64,000 nt of DNA from Caballeronia sp. LZ062 (GTDB taxonomy: Bacteria > Pseudomonadota > Gammaproteobacteria > Burkholderiales > Burkholderiaceae): positions 620,001 to 684,000 of the forward strand of contig NZ_JARTWB010000002.1 of NCBI RefSeq assembly GCF_031450785.1, given 5' to 3'. How positions within the stretch are numbered: the first letter of the stretch is position 1; the number at the start of each line of letters is the position of its first letter. The notes below the pieces were generated by a model. It did not search any database, had not been told where the DNA came from, and saw only the letters and a list, made by a program, of their open reading frames with translations. Below, piece after piece: positions 9,093 to 19,447 of this stretch. The position numbers and the translations under genes are program-made.

Positions 9093-9895
9093 CAATGCTC
9101 GTTGCGAGTGTGCGGGGCCGCGACCGGAGCGAGTCCGGGCGCGAGCGCGGGTTTCTTCAGCTTGCGTGGACCGATGAGCCGCATGCCGCGCACGCGCTTC
9201 ACCGCCGTGATCATGTAGGCAGCGCCGAAGATGGGCCACCAGCGGTCGCCGGCGGGCTCCATGAACTCGTAACGCTGCAGCCACTTGTCCGTCAGCAGCG
9301 GCGGACGATAACAGCCGAAGCGCCCGCGTTCAAGGTCGAAGCCGAGCAGCTTGATCCAGTCCTTGATGCGCGTGAACGCGATCATGTCGTGCGCTTCCGG
9401 CACGAACGGGCGTCCTGCCACCTTGCCGAGCGACTGCCGCGCGCCCCACAGACTCAGCGAGTTGAAGCCGAGAATGATCAATTGTCCCTCGGGCACGAGC
9501 ACGCGCTCGGCTTCGCGCAGTAGCCGGTGCGGATCGCGCGAAAATTCGAGCGTATGCGGCAGCACTAGCAGGTCAACGCTCTGCGCTTCGAACGGCAGAT
9601 CCAGAAATTCGCACCACACGGTGCTGCGGCCGGCCGGCGCGCTTGCGCGGCGGCCGGGCGTGCGCGGCAGCGTGAACGGGGCGCTTGCGCCGCTTTCCGC
9701 GTCCAGCACCAGCGCGCGCCCGGTCATGCGATTCTCGCGCAGCGCGTCCAGTTGCGGCATGCCGAGCTGAAGCGCGTGATAGCCGAAGATGTCGCAGACC
9801 ACGCGGTCGAGCTGCGCCTGCTCCCAATCAAGCACGTAGCGTCCCGGCGCGGAGTTCGTCCAGGCGGGCCAGTCTATAATCGCTCGGTCAGACAT
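9092..9895 (-). CDS. yafS: SAM-dependent methyltransferase, YafS-like
   Basis: A 267-aa class I methyltransferase of the UbiE/YafS type. It keeps the methyltransferase-11-like core ([25 protein letters not shown], then [21 protein letters not shown]), but the usual glycine-rich SAM loop is degraded near residues 60-70, as is common in this family. The substrate is unknown. Its position between gloB (divergent) and rnhA-dnaQ matches yafS of E. coli, so the name rests mainly on synteny. Confidence 0.82.
   Translation of the reverse strand: MSDRAIIDWPAWTNSAPGRYVLDWEQAQLDRVVCDIFGYHALQLGMPQLDALRENRMTGRALVLDAESGASAPFTLPRTPGRRASAPAGRSTVWCEFLDLPFEAQSVDLLVLPHTLEFSRDPHRLLREAERVLVPEGQLIILGFNSLSLWGARQSLGKVAGRPFVPEAHDMIAFTRIKDWIKLLGFDLERGRFGCYRPPLLTDKWLQRYEFMEPAGDRWWPIFGAAYMITAVKRVRGMRLIGPRKLKKPALAPGLAPVAAPHTRNEH
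9875..9880 (+). promoter_or_regulatory. -10 box of gloB
   Basis: A perfect TATAAT lies 33 bases before the gloB ATG, inside the 5' end of the divergent methyltransferase gene. The -35 region has no good match at normal spacing. Confidence 0.45.
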
Positions 9896-9912
9896 GTTCG
9901 GATGCCGCGTAG

Positions 9913-10761
9913 ATGATCGCCATGGATTCGTTTGCTGAAGATTCGTCCAAACGCGCGCCCAGGCGCGAACTCGAGTACGTGCCGGTCCCGGCCTTCGACG
10001 ACAACTACATCTGGCTCGTGTCGGATTCGCGCGATGCCGTCGTGATCGACCCGGGCGACGCCGCGCCCGTCGAGGCGTATCTCGCCGAACGCGGCTGGCG
10101 GCTGACCGCTATTTTACTCACGCACCATCATCGCGACCATGTCGGCGGTGTGAAAGCATTGCTCGATAGCCGTTCGGACGAGGGCATTCCGGTGTACGGC
10201 CCGGCTGGCGAGCGCATCGAGCATCTGACCGAGCGGCTCGCGGGCGGGGACGCGGTGCGCATCGCCCAGCCCGCCCTCGAATTTAGCGTCATGGACGTGC
10301 CCGGGCACACGGCTGGCCATATCGCCTATTTTCAGGAAGACGACGGCAGCGGCACACCGCATGTCTTTTGCGGCGACACGCTGTTCGCGAGCGGCTGCGG
10401 ACGTCTCTTCGAAGGCACGCCGCAGCAGATGCTCAGGTCGCTGGACGCGCTTGCCGCGCTTCCCGACAAGACGCTCGTGCACTGCGCGCATGAGTACACG
10501 CTGTCGAACATTCGCTTCGCGCGGGCCTGCGAGCCGGACAGCGCGGCGCTCTCGCGGTGGAGCGGCGAAGCGCAAGCGCTGCGCGCCGCCGGCAAGCCGA
10601 CGCTGCCGACGACGATTGCGCACGAAAAGGCGGTAAATCCTTTCTTGCGCGTCGATCAGCCGGCGATTTACGCGGCGCTCGTCTCCCAGTTTGGCGAGGC
10701 CATCGACGGCCGCACGGAAGCGTTTCGCCTGCTGCGCAGCTGGAAAGACAACTTCCGCTGA
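9913..10761 (+). CDS. gloB: Hydroxyacylglutathione hydrolase (glyoxalase II)
   Basis: Hydrolyses S-D-lactoylglutathione to D-lactate and glutathione, completing methylglyoxal detoxification in the cytoplasm. The 282-aa metallo-beta-lactamase fold protein has the metal motif THHHRDH (His71, His73, Asp75, His76), further ligands in GHTAGH and CGDTLFASGCGR, and the family's C-terminal glutathione-binding KAVNPFLR and FRxxRxWKDNF segments. A second in-frame ATG lies at 9922. Divergent from the methyltransferase gene with only 17 bases between, so the promoters overlap coding sequence. Confidence 0.94.
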   Translation: MIAMDSFAEDSSKRAPRRELEYVPVPAFDDNYIWLVSDSRDAVVIDPGDAAPVEAYLAERGWRLTAILLTHHHRDHVGGVKALLDSRSDEGIPVYGPAGERIEHLTERLAGGDAVRIAQPALEFSVMDVPGHTAGHIAYFQEDDGSGTPHVFCGDTLFASGCGRLFEGTPQQMLRSLDALAALPDKTLVHCAHEYTLSNIRFARACEPDSAALSRWSGEAQALRAAGKPTLPTTIAHEKAVNPFLRVDQPAIYAALVSQFGEAIDGRTEAFRLLRSWKDNFR

Positions 10762-10836
10762 AAGCGGGAACTTAATCCGATACTTTAGGAACGGCGATAG
10801 ATGCAAGATTTTGCAGGGGTTTTACGCGCATTCTTA

Positions 10837-10865
10837 TTGACGTCCTAAGTTCGGTTCCGTACTAT
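10837..10865 (+). promoter_or_regulatory. Sigma-70 promoter of mltD
   Basis: TTGACG (10837-10842), a 17-base spacer, then TACTAT (10860-10865); each box matches 5/6 of consensus. The implied transcript starts about 38 nt before the mltD ATG. Confidence 0.7.
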
Positions 10866-10909
10866 CGGCTCCAAATTTCCAAGCATATCTTTTGGAAGCC
10901 GAGACGTTC

Positions 10910-12565
10910 ATGCGACTAACTTTAAGTGCGCTATCCGTCCTGACGCTGGCCGCGTGTGCCAGCCAGGGGCCGACAGCGCCCGCCTCCGATCCAACATCCG
11001 CTACTTCCACCGCCGCCTCGCAGCAACAAGTCGCCGACACGATTCGCCGCACCGCAGCCGCCAAGGAAACCATCAACGTCGACAAGACGCCTGTCACTTC
11101 GCTCGCGGGTTCCGCGGATCTGTGGAGTCGCATTCGCAATGGTTTCCAGATTCCGGACCTGCAGAGCGATCTCGTCGACATGCAGGTGAACTGGTACTCG
11201 CAGCGCCCCGATTACGTCGAGCGCATGACCACGCGCTCGCAAAAGTACCTGTATCACATCGTCGAGGAACTGGAGCAGCGTCATATGCCGACGGAACTGG
11301 CGCTTCTGCCGTTCATCGAGTCGGCGTACAACCCGCAGGCGCTCTCGGTGGCGAAGGCGGCCGGCATGTGGCAGTTCGTACCGGGCACCGGCCGCGACTA
11401 CAACCTCAAGCAGAACATGTGGCAGGACGAGCGCCGGGACGTGCTCGCGTCGACGAGCGCCGCGCTCGACTATCTCTCGCGTCTGCATGACATGTTCGGC
11501 GACTGGCATCTGGCGCTCGCCGCGTACAACTGGGGCGAGGGCAATGTGCAGCGGGCAATCGCGCGCAATGAAGCGGCCGGTTTGCCGACCGACTACGAAA
11601 GCCTGCGCATGCCCAACGAGACGCGCAATTACGTGCCGAAGTTGCAGGCCGTCAAGAACATCGTGTCGAATCCGCAGCAGTACGGTCTCGCGCTGCCGGA
11701 CATTCCGAATCACCCGTATTTCGTCACGGTCACGACCGCGCGCGATATCGACGTGACCATGGCCGCGAAGCTCGCCGGCATGAGCGTCGAGGAATTCCGG
11801 TCGCTCAATCCGTCGTTCGCGAAGCCGGTCATTCTCGGCGCGACCAACCCACAGATCCTCCTGCCGTTCGACAACGCCGCTACGTTCCAGCGCAACCTCG
11901 GTTCGTACACGGGCGCGTTGTCGTCGTGGACCACCTACACGGTGACGGAACGCGCGCGGCCCGCGGCCATCGCGGAAAAGATCGGCGTCGACGCGGACAC
12001 GCTCATGTCGGTCAACCGCATTCCGGCGGGCATGCGCCTGAAGCCGGGATCGACCATCGTCGTGCCGCGCACGGACGATGACGACGAAGACATCAGCGCC
12101 GACGTCGCCGCCAACGCCATGCTGGCCGTGGAGCGCGACGTGCCCGACACGCGCAAGATGGCCATTCGCGTGCGCCGCAAGCAGTCCATCGCGACGCTGG
12201 CGGACCGTTACAACGTGTCGGTCGCGCAGGTGCGCGCGTGGAACCATACGCATCGCGATATGTTCATGCCCGGTCAGGTCGTCGTGCTGCATGTTCCGTA
12301 CGGTCGTCCCGTGCCGGCCGAGCCGGGTCCGGCGCGCATCGAGACGGTGGCGGCATCGAGCCGTTCGTCGGGCGGCGTCAGCAAAATCGGCACGCGTGTC
12401 ACCGCTAAAACGCCGCATGGCAAGGCGCCGGGACATACGCTCACGCGCGTGTCGGCGACCGTTTCGCCGAAGACAGGCGTGTCGGTCAAGCCCGCGGCCA
12501 CCGCGGCCAAGGCAGAAAAACACACCGCTGCCCATTCGGCCAGTTCGAAGGCGAAGAAGAAGTAA
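10910..12565 (+). CDS. mltD: Membrane-bound lytic murein transglycosylase D (lipoprotein)
   Basis: Cleaves the glycan chains of peptidoglycan to 1,6-anhydro-muropeptides at the outer membrane. The 551-aa product has a lipoprotein signal with lipobox LAAC (Cys16), an SLT catalytic domain (about 90-260) with the catalytic Glu137 in PFIESAYNP and AAGMWQFVPGTGRDY, then two LysM peptidoglycan-binding domains (about 340-385 and 420-465) and a Lys/Ala-rich tail. The ATG at 10910 puts the signal peptide at the N-terminus; a TTG at 10892 is less likely. gloB-mltD adjacency is conserved with E. coli, although there the genes are divergent. Confidence 0.94.
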   Translation: MRLTLSALSVLTLAACASQGPTAPASDPTSATSTAASQQQVADTIRRTAAAKETINVDKTPVTSLAGSADLWSRIRNGFQIPDLQSDLVDMQVNWYSQRPDYVERMTTRSQKYLYHIVEELEQRHMPTELALLPFIESAYNPQALSVAKAAGMWQFVPGTGRDYNLKQNMWQDERRDVLASTSAALDYLSRLHDMFGDWHLALAAYNWGEGNVQRAIARNEAAGLPTDYESLRMPNETRNYVPKLQAVKNIVSNPQQYGLALPDIPNHPYFVTVTTARDIDVTMAAKLAGMSVEEFRSLNPSFAKPVILGATNPQILLPFDNAATFQRNLGSYTGALSSWTTYTVTERARPAAIAEKIGVDADTLMSVNRIPAGMRLKPGSTIVVPRTDDDDEDISADVAANAMLAVERDVPDTRKMAIRVRRKQSIATLADRYNVSVAQVRAWNHTHRDMFMPGQVVVLHVPYGRPVPAEPGPARIETVAASSRSSGGVSKIGTRVTAKTPHGKAPGHTLTRVSATVSPKTGVSVKPAATAAKAEKHTAAHSASSKAKKK

Positions 12566-12597
12566 GGGCAGGGCGGCTCGCGGGTTCCGCTTATCCC

Positions 12598-12624
12598 ACG
12601 CCGTCACCAAGGTGACGGCGTTTT
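12598..12624 (+). terminator. Rho-independent terminator of mltD
   Basis: An 11-bp stem (12598-12608 with 12611-12621) closes on a very tight loop and runs into TTTT, 33 bases after the mltD stop. Confidence 0.75.
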
Positions 12625-12681
12625 CATTTGGTGACGCAGTTAAACTGGCGTTCCAAAAGAAATCGAACAACATTCCAGCGC

Positions 12682-13914
12682 ATGCCGTCTTCCGTTCGTC
12701 TCCGGGTGTTTCTTCTCTTCGCCGCCGGATACTTCGTCTCCTACGTGTTCCGCGGCGTCAACCTCGGTTTTGCGCCGCTCATCACGCACGATCTCGGTCT
12801 GTCCGCCGCCGATCTCGGCTTGCTGACCTCGCTCTATTTCATCGGCTTCGCGATTGCGCAGATCCCGGTCGGCGTGCTGCTCGACCACTACGGGCCGCGC
12901 CGCGTCACCGCCGGCATGCTCGTTTTCGCGGCAGCCGGCATCTGGACGTTCGGGGCGTCGCACGGGCTAGGCGGATTGATGGTGGGGCGCTTGCTGATCG
13001 GCGTGGGCGTGTCCGTCTGTCTCAGCGCAGCGTTCAAGGCGTCCGCGCAACATTTTCCGGTCGCGCGGCTGCCACTCGTCAACGGCTTCACGATGGCCGT
13101 GGGAGGACTCGGCGGCGTGGTCGTCGGATCGCCGCTGGCGTCGCTGCTGCAAACGACGACATGGCGGCAGGTGTCGATCGGCCTCGGCGTATTCACGCTC
13201 GTCGTCGCGGCAGTCATCGCGCTGTTCGCGCCGCGCAACGCCGACACGCATCATCAGGCCGATGTCATCAGCCAGTTCAAGGGCACGTGGCATATCCTGA
13301 AGAGCGGCGCCTTTTGGAAGATCGCGTCTTTTTCGGTCGTCACGCAGGGCGTGTTCTACGCGATGCAATCGCTCTGGATCCGGCCGTATCTGCTGGATGT
13401 GATGAACCTGACGCCCGCGCACGCCGCCGCGCTCGTGTCGGTGCTCGGCTTCGCGATGATGCTCGGATGCGTCGGCTTCGGCGCGGCGGCGCGCGGCATG
13501 GAGCGGCGCGGCGTGTCCGTCTACGCGTTCTGCGGCGTCGGCATGGCGCTGTATGTACTGGTGCAAATGTTGATGGTGCTGCGCGTGCCGCTGCCGCCCG
13601 CCGCGCTGCTGGCTGCATACGGCGTGTTCGGCGGCACCGGCATTCTGAGCTACGCGGTGATGGCGGAGTATTTTCCGTCGCACATGATCGGGCGGGCGAC
13701 GACCACGCTCACGCTGGTGATTTTCCTGCTGATCTTCGGGTTCCAGGTCGGCGTGGGCGCGGTTCTTTCGCGTTGGACGCCAGAAGGCGGTCACTATCCG
13801 GCAGCCGCGCATGTGACGGTGTGGAGCGTGCTCATCGCGTTGCAATTGGCGAGTGCGGTCTGGTACGTGTTGCCGAGCCGCGTACTCCATAAGACCGAGC
13901 GGACCGCATCGTAG
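12682..13914 (+). CDS. MFS transporter (NarK/COG2223-like)
   Basis: A 410-aa major-facilitator permease with 12 predicted helices. It has the loop 2-3 MFS signature DHYGPRRV near residue 75 and a repeat-half layout split around residue 200 (PRNADTHHQADVISQFKG). It looks like the NarK/nitrate-like or small-solute branch, and the substrate cannot be read from sequence. The ATG at 12682 is chosen; a GTG at 12628 would add 18 polar residues before the first helix. No clear SD precedes either. Its last 125 bases have a degenerate second copy downstream (13962-14086). Confidence 0.82.
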   Translation: MPSSVRLRVFLLFAAGYFVSYVFRGVNLGFAPLITHDLGLSAADLGLLTSLYFIGFAIAQIPVGVLLDHYGPRRVTAGMLVFAAAGIWTFGASHGLGGLMVGRLLIGVGVSVCLSAAFKASAQHFPVARLPLVNGFTMAVGGLGGVVVGSPLASLLQTTTWRQVSIGLGVFTLVVAAVIALFAPRNADTHHQADVISQFKGTWHILKSGAFWKIASFSVVTQGVFYAMQSLWIRPYLLDVMNLTPAHAAALVSVLGFAMMLGCVGFGAAARGMERRGVSVYAFCGVGMALYVLVQMLMVLRVPLPPAALLAAYGVFGGTGILSYAVMAEYFPSHMIGRATTTLTLVIFLLIFGFQVGVGAVLSRWTPEGGHYPAAAHVTVWSVLIALQLASAVWYVLPSRVLHKTERTAS

Positions 13915-13961
13915 ACGGATAGCAAGAAGGTGCGGCGGAAGACCGGCGGCAACTTTCGCGC

Positions 13962-14086
13962 GGTCACTGCCTGCCGCCGCGCACGTGACGGTCTGAGGCG
14001 CGCCCATCGCATGGCAGTTCCCAGGCGCCGTCTGGCACTTGCTGCCGAGCCGCGTGCTGCGCACGCCTGGGCGGACGGCATCGTAC
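13962..14086 (+). pseudogene. Decayed duplicate of the 3' end of the MFS gene
   Basis: These bases align to 13789-13913, the last part of the intact MFS gene, at a constant offset of 172-173 bases and roughly 70% identity by eye. Shared blocks include GGTCACT, CGTGACGGT, TGCCGAGCCGCGT and GCATCGTA. In the copy, the codon matching the Trp after HVTV is TGA, and a one-base shift breaks the frame. It is best read as the remnant of a second, tandem MFS gene whose 5' part has been lost. Confidence 0.65.
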
Positions 14087-14134
14087 GGTGTCGCGAGAAA
14101 CTGCGGCGCGGGGCAAGCGGAGACTTCCGAAATG

Positions 14135-14163
14135 TGGCGAAACGTCTGATTTCACGCTATAAT
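14135..14163 (+). promoter_or_regulatory. Promoter of carAB
   Basis: A perfect TATAAT at 14158-14163, with only a weak -35 (TGGCGA, 3/6) at 17-base spacing. The surrounding bases are AT-richer than the gene bodies. Confidence 0.55.
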
Positions 14164-14437
14164 TCGAAGGTTTGAGCATATCAACCCGCACCCTAGCGCC
14201 TACCTCCCATACACCGTCGTTCGCTGCACCTGGCAGCGCGCGCTGCACGCCGCAATCGTCCGCTTCGAAACCTTGTTCGCTCCCGTGAGCGAGCCCGTCC
14301 GAGCCGCGATTCCCGGGTTTCCCGCGTGTCAGCCGCCGCCCTCGTGCAAGGATGCCCGCGCTCGCTTCGTGCCGCGGCCCCACGCCTGAATTTCGGACAG
14401 ACAGGTCGGTAACAGGGTGTTCCCCAAGGAGCTTCCC

Positions 14438-15580
14438 GTGTTGCCGTCATTCTCCCCAGCACTTCTCGCACTTGCCGACGGCACGGTCTTTCGTGGTCAA
14501 TCGATCGGCGCCGCAGGTTCGACGATCGGAGAAGTGGTGTTCAACACCGCGATCACCGGCTATCAGGAGATCCTGACCGATCCTAGCTACGCCCGTCAGA
14601 TCGTCACCCTGACTTATCCGCATATCGGCAACGTCGGCGTCAACGCCGAGGACGTCGAAGCCAATCGAGTCCATGCCGCCGGCCTCATCATCCGTGACCT
14701 GCCGGTGCTGGCTTCGAACTTCCGTTCCGAGCAGACCCTTTCCGATTATCTGAAGGCGCAAGGCGTCGTTGCGATTGCGGGCATCGACACGCGCAAGCTC
14801 ACGCGCATTCTGCGCGACAAGGGCGCGCAAAACGGCTGCATCCTCGCCGGCAGCGACGACGAAGCCGAAGCCCTGCGGCTCGCGCGCTCGTTCCCCGGCC
14901 TTGCCGGCATGGACCTCGCGAAGGTCGTGTCGACCAAAGAGCGTTACGAATGGACGCAGCGCGAGTGGCGCCTCGGCAGCGGCTACGGCACGCAGGATGC
15001 GGCCAAATTCCGCGTCGTCGCGTTCGATTACGGCGTCAAGTACAACATTCTGCGCATGCTGGCCGAGCGCGGCTGTCACGTGACCGTGCTTCCCGCTGAA
15101 GCGACCGCCGCCGACGCGCTGGCGCTCAATCCTGACGGCATCTTCCTGTCGAACGGTCCCGGCGACCCGGAACCGTGCGATTACGCGATCGCCGCCACGC
15201 GCGAATTCATCGAGCGCGGCATTCCCACGTTCGGCATCTGCCTCGGGCATCAGATCATGGGGCTCGCTGTCGGCGCGAAGACCACGAAGATGAAGACTGG
15301 CCACCACGGCGCGAACCATCCGGTGAAGGACATGGAAGACGGCCGCGTGGTCATCACGTCGCAGAACCATGGCTTCGCGGTCGATGCCGCGACGCTGCCC
15401 GCGAACGCCAAGGTCACGCACGTCTCGCTCTTCGACGGCACGCTGCAAGGCTTCGCGCTGACCGACAAGCCCGCGTTCTGCTTCCAGGGCCACCCGGAAG
15501 CGTCGCCCGGCCCGCACGACATCGCGTATCTGTTCGACCGCTTCATCAAGCTGATGGAAGCGCAGAAGGTCGCCGCATAA
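14438..15580 (+). CDS. carA: Carbamoyl-phosphate synthase small subunit
   Basis: Glutamine amidotransferase subunit that hydrolyses glutamine and passes ammonia to CarB for carbamoyl phosphate, the precursor of arginine and pyrimidines. The 380-aa protein has an N-terminal CPSase_sm_chain domain (about 1-150) and a class I GATase domain with nucleophile Cys268 in GICLGHQ and the catalytic His352/Glu354 in GHPEASPGP. The start is the GTG at 14438, placed 6 bases after an AAGGAG SD (14426-14431); a GTG at 14417 lies upstream of the SD. carB follows after 21 bases. Confidence 0.96.
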   Translation: MLPSFSPALLALADGTVFRGQSIGAAGSTIGEVVFNTAITGYQEILTDPSYARQIVTLTYPHIGNVGVNAEDVEANRVHAAGLIIRDLPVLASNFRSEQTLSDYLKAQGVVAIAGIDTRKLTRILRDKGAQNGCILAGSDDEAEALRLARSFPGLAGMDLAKVVSTKERYEWTQREWRLGSGYGTQDAAKFRVVAFDYGVKYNILRMLAERGCHVTVLPAEATAADALALNPDGIFLSNGPGDPEPCDYAIAATREFIERGIPTFGICLGHQIMGLAVGAKTTKMKTGHHGANHPVKDMEDGRVVITSQNHGFAVDAATLPANAKVTHVSLFDGTLQGFALTDKPAFCFQGHPEASPGPHDIAYLFDRFIKLMEAQKVAA

Positions 15581-15601
15581 AGAACATCACCGAGCAAAGT
15601 T

Positions 15602-18600
15602 ATGCCGAAGCGCACAGACATCAAAAGCATCCTCATCATCGGCGCGGGCCCGATCATCATCGGCCAGGCGTGCGAGTTCGATTATTCGGGCGCGCAAGCC
15701 TGCAAGGCGCTGCGTGAAGAGGGCTACAAGGTCATTCTCGTCAACAGCAATCCCGCGACGATCATGACCGACCCGAACACCGCGGACGTCACTTACATCG
15801 AGCCGATCTCGTGGGAAGTGGTCGAGCGCATCATCGCGAAAGAGCGCCCGGACGCGATCCTGCCGACCATGGGCGGACAGACCGCGCTCAATTGCGCGCT
15901 GGACTTGTTTCATCACGGCGTGCTGGAGAAGTACAACGTCGAGCTGATCGGCGCGTCGCCGGACGCCATCGACAAGGCGGAAGACCGCCAGAAATTCAAG
16001 GACGCGATGACGAAGATCGGCCTCGGTTCGGCCAAGTCGGGCATCGCGCATTCGATGGAAGAGGCGCTCGCCGTGCAGGCGCAGATCGCCGAAGCCACGG
16101 GCAGCGGCGGCTATCCGACCGTGATCCGCCCGTCGTTCACGCTGGGCGGCTCGGGCGGCGGCATCGCGTACAACAAGGAAGAGTTCGAGGAAATCTGCCG
16201 TCGCGGTCTCGATCTTTCGCCGACGCGCGAGCTGCTGATTGAAGAATCGCTGCTCGGATGGAAAGAGTACGAGATGGAAGTGGTCCGTGATAAAGCGGAC
16301 AACTGCATCATCGTGTGCTCGATCGAAAACCTGGATCCGATGGGCGTGCATACGGGCGATTCCATCACCGTCGCGCCCGCGCAGACGCTCACCGACAAGG
16401 AGTATCAGGTGCTGCGTAACGCGTCGCTCGCGGTGCTGCGCGAAATTGGCGTGGACACGGGCGGCTCGAACGTGCAGTTCGCGATCAACCCGAAGGACGG
16501 CCGTATGGTCGTCATCGAGATGAATCCGCGTGTGTCGCGCTCCTCCGCTTTGGCATCGAAGGCGACGGGTTTCCCAATCGCCAAGGTCGCGGCGAAGCTC
16601 GCCTGCGGGTACACGCTCGACGAGCTCAAGAACGAGATCACCGGCGGCCAGACGCCGGCTTCGTTCGAGCCGACCATCGACTACGTCGTGACCAAGGTGC
16701 CGCGTTTCGCGTTCGAGAAGTTCCGCGAAGCCGATTCGCGCCTGACCACGCAGATGAAGTCGGTCGGCGAAGTGATGGCCATGGGCCGCACGTTCCAGGA
16801 GTCGTTCCAGAAGGCGTTGCGCGGTCTGGAAGTCGGCGTGGACGGCTTGGATGAAAAGACGACGAGCCGCGACGAAGTGATCCGCGAGATCGGCGAGCCG
16901 GGTCCGGACCGTATCTGGTATCTCGGCGACGCGTTCCGCCTCGGCCTCACGCCTGAGGAAATTTTCGAGGAGACGTCGATCGATCCGTGGTTCCTCGCGC
17001 AAATCGAACAGATCGTGCTGAAGGAAAAGGCGCTGGAAGGCCGCACGCTCGAAAGCCTCACGCGCGACGAACTGCTGTATCTGAAAAAGAGCGGCTTCTC
17101 GGATCGCCGGTTGGCAAAGCTCACAGGCTCGACGCAAGCCGACGTGCGCAAGAAGCGCCATGAACTGAAAGTGCGTCCGGTGTACAAGCGCGTGGATACG
17201 TGCGCGGCCGAATTCGCCACGAAAACCGCCTACATGTACTCGACGTACGAGGACGAGTGCGAAGCGAATCCGACCGACAAGAAGAAGATCATGGTGCTCG
17301 GCGGCGGGCCGAACCGGATCGGGCAGGGCATCGAGTTCGACTACTGCTGCGTTCACGCCGCGCTTGCCATGCGCGAAGACGGCTATGAAACCATCATGGT
17401 CAACTGCAACCCGGAGACGGTGTCCACCGACTACGACACGTCCGACCGCCTGTATTTCGAATCGCTGACGCTCGAAGACGTGCTCGAGATCGTCGATCTG
17501 GAAAAGCCGGTCGGCGTGATCGTGCAGTACGGCGGCCAGACGCCGCTCAAGCTCGCGCTGGATCTGGAGGCGAACGGGGTGCCGATCATCGGCACGTCGC
17601 CGGACATGATCGACGCCGCCGAAGACCGTGAACGCTTCCAGAAGCTGCTGAAGGATCTCGATCTGCGTCAGCCGCCGAATCGCACGGCGCGCACCGAAGA
17701 CGAAGCGCTGAAGCTCGCCGAAGAGATCGGTTATCCGCTCGTCGTGCGTCCGTCGTATGTGCTGGGTGGCCGCGCGATGGAAATCGTCCACGAGCCGCGC
17801 GACCTCGAACGCTACATGCGCGAGGCCGTGAAGGTGTCGAACGATTCGCCGGTGCTGCTCGACCGCTTCCTGAACGACGCGATTGAATGCGACGTCGACT
17901 GCATCTCGGACGGCGAAGCGGTGTTCATCGGCGGCGTGATGGAGCACATCGAGCAGGCGGGCGTGCACTCGGGCGACTCGGCCTGTTCGCTGCCGCCGTA
18001 TTCGCTGTCGGATGCAACCGTCGACGAACTGAAGCGCCAAACTGCTGCGATGGCCAAGGCGCTGAACGTCGTCGGCCTGATGAACGTGCAGTTCGCCATC
18101 CAGCAGGTTCCGCAGGACGACGGCACGAAGAAGGACATCATCTACGTGCTGGAAGTGAACCCGCGCGCATCGCGCACGGTGCCGTATGTGTCGAAGGCGA
18201 CGAGCCTGCCGCTCGCGAAGATCGCCGCGCGCGCGATGGTCGGTCAGACGCTCGCGCAGCAAGGCGTGACGAAGGAAATCGTGCCGCCGTACTTCAGCGT
18301 GAAGGAAGCGGTCTTCCCGTTCGTCAAGTTCCCGACCGTCGATCCGGTGCTCGGACCGGAAATGCGTTCAACGGGCGAAGTGATGGGCGTGGGCCGCACG
18401 TTCGGCGAGGCGCTCTTCAAGTCGCAACTCGCGGCGGGTTCGCGCTTGCCGGAATCGGGCACGGTGCTTCTCACGGTGATGGACGCGGACAAGCCGAAGG
18501 CGGTCGAAGTGGCGAGCATGTTGCACGAGCTCGGCTATCCGATCGTCGCGACGAAGGGCACGGCTGCGGCCATCGCGGCGGCGGGCGTGCCGGTAAAGGT

Positions 18601-18856
18601 CGTCAACAAGGTGAAGGATGGCCGGCCGCATATCGTCGACATGATCAAGAACGGCGAAATCGCGCTCGTCTTCACAACGGTCGATGAGACGCGCGCCGCG
18701 ATTGCCGATTCGCGTTCCATCCGCATGAGCGCGCAGGCCAACAAGGTCACGTACTACACGACGATGTCGGGCGCGCGTGCCGCCGTGGAAGGCCTGCGTT
18801 ATCTGCGCGATTTGGAAGTCTATGATTTACAAGGCTTGCATGCTCGCCTAAACTAA
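15602..18856 (+). CDS. carB: Carbamoyl-phosphate synthase large subunit
   Basis: Synthesises carbamoyl phosphate from bicarbonate, ammonia and two ATP. The 1084-aa protein has the two homologous ATP-grasp halves: carboxyphosphate domain starting [22 protein letters not shown], and carbamate domain starting [21 protein letters not shown] near residue 560. Each is followed by ATP-grasp motifs, and there is a C-terminal MGS-like allosteric domain (about 940-1084) that would bind regulators. Full length for the family. In operon with carA. Confidence 0.97.
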   Translation: MPKRTDIKSILIIGAGPIIIGQACEFDYSGAQACKALREEGYKVILVNSNPATIMTDPNTADVTYIEPISWEVVERIIAKERPDAILPTMGGQTALNCALDLFHHGVLEKYNVELIGASPDAIDKAEDRQKFKDAMTKIGLGSAKSGIAHSMEEALAVQAQIAEATGSGGYPTVIRPSFTLGGSGGGIAYNKEEFEEICRRGLDLSPTRELLIEESLLGWKEYEMEVVRDKADNCIIVCSIENLDPMGVHTGDSITVAPAQTLTDKEYQVLRNASLAVLREIGVDTGGSNVQFAINPKDGRMVVIEMNPRVSRSSALASKATGFPIAKVAAKLACGYTLDELKNEITGGQTPASFEPTIDYVVTKVPRFAFEKFREADSRLTTQMKSVGEVMAMGRTFQESFQKALRGLEVGVDGLDEKTTSRDEVIREIGEPGPDRIWYLGDAFRLGLTPEEIFEETSIDPWFLAQIEQIVLKEKALEGRTLESLTRDELLYLKKSGFSDRRLAKLTGSTQADVRKKRHELKVRPVYKRVDTCAAEFATKTAYMYSTYEDECEANPTDKKKIMVLGGGPNRIGQGIEFDYCCVHAALAMREDGYETIMVNCNPETVSTDYDTSDRLYFESLTLEDVLEIVDLEKPVGVIVQYGGQTPLKLALDLEANGVPIIGTSPDMIDAAEDRERFQKLLKDLDLRQPPNRTARTEDEALKLAEEIGYPLVVRPSYVLGGRAMEIVHEPRDLERYMREAVKVSNDSPVLLDRFLNDAIECDVDCISDGEAVFIGGVMEHIEQAGVHSGDSACSLPPYSLSDATVDELKRQTAAMAKALNVVGLMNVQFAIQQVPQDDGTKKDIIYVLEVNPRASRTVPYVSKATSLPLAKIAARAMVGQTLAQQGVTKEIVPPYFSVKEAVFPFVKFPTVDPVLGPEMRSTGEVMGVGRTFGEALFKSQLAAGSRLPESGTVLLTVMDADKPKAVEVASMLHELGYPIVATKGTAAAIAAAGVPVKVVNKVKDGRPHIVDMIKNGEIALVFTTVDETRAAIADSRSIRMSAQANKVTYYTTMSGARAAVEGLRYLRDLEVYDLQGLHARLN

Positions 18857-18886
18857 GGCTTCGACGACTGGTCTAAGTAACACGAG

Positions 18887-18943
18887 CCGCGGTTGAGCGG
18901 TATCTCCTCATACGGGAGATGCGCTAACCGCGGTAATTTTTTT
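18887..18943 (+). terminator. Long-stem terminator between carB and greA
   Basis: An extended imperfect inverted repeat (CCGCGGTT at 18887-18894 with AACCGCGG at 18926-18933, continuing inward with ATCTCC/GGGAGAT) ends in a T7 run at 18937-18943. It sits 30 bases after carB and 28 bases before greA, so greA probably depends on readthrough or its own promoter. Confidence 0.8.
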
Positions 18944-18970
18944 ACGGCTGTTTTTTGCTTTGGGCTGTCT

Positions 18971-19447
18971 ATGAGCACGATTCCCTTGACCAAGCGCGGC
19001 GCAGAGTTGCTGCGCGACGAATTGCAACGCCTGAAGGCTGTCGAGCGTCCGGCGGTCATCAACGCGATCGCGGAAGCGCGCGCGCAGGGCGATCTGTCTG
19101 AGAATGCCGAGTACGATGCGGCGAAGGAGAAGCAGGGCTTCATCGAGGGCCGGATCGCGGAACTCGAATCGAAGCTGGCCGCGGCGCAAGTCATCGATCC
19201 GACGACCGTCGATGCCGATGGCCGCGTGGTCTTCGGCGCAACCGTCGAACTGGAAGACCTGGAATCCGGCGATACGGTGACCTACCAGATCGTCGGCGAC
19301 GACGAAGCGGATATCGACCACGGCCTCATCTCGGTCAGCTCGCCGATTGCCCGCGCGCTGATTTCGAAGTCGGAAGGCGACGTCGCTTCGGTGCAGGCGC
19401 CCAGCGGCGCGCGCGAATACGAAATCATCGCTGTCCGTTACGTCTGA
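18971..19447 (+). CDS. greA: Transcription elongation factor GreA
   Basis: Rescues backtracked RNA polymerase by stimulating cleavage of the nascent RNA through the secondary channel. The 158-aa protein has the N-terminal coiled coil with the acidic tip in [16 protein letters not shown] and a C-terminal FKBP-like domain ending SPIARAL...[17 protein letters not shown]. The ATG at 18971 gives the family N-terminus [12 protein letters not shown]; an upstream in-frame start would lie within the terminator. The stop shares one base with the next gene (TGATG). Confidence 0.96.
   Translation: MSTIPLTKRGAELLRDELQRLKAVERPAVINAIAEARAQGDLSENAEYDAAKEKQGFIEGRIAELESKLAAAQVIDPTTVDADGRVVFGATVELEDLESGDTVTYQIVGDDEADIDHGLISVSSPIARALISKSEGDVASVQAPSGAREYEIIAVRYV

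Larger units (their letters stand above)
13915..14437. other. MFS remnant plus carA promoter and leader
   Basis: This 520-base gap contains the decayed MFS 3' copy (first third), the carA -10 box (14158-14163) and a leader of about 270 nt rich in short inverted repeats, for example TCGCTC/GAGCGA around 14277-14292. I see no leader peptide with a run of specific codons and no clear attenuator. The leader is long enough to carry pyrimidine or arginine control. Confidence 0.5.

Noticed and set aside
15587..18262. Minus-strand 891-aa frame over carB
   Set aside because: Mirror frame of carB with an Arg/His/Val/Asp-rich composition; carB is certain.
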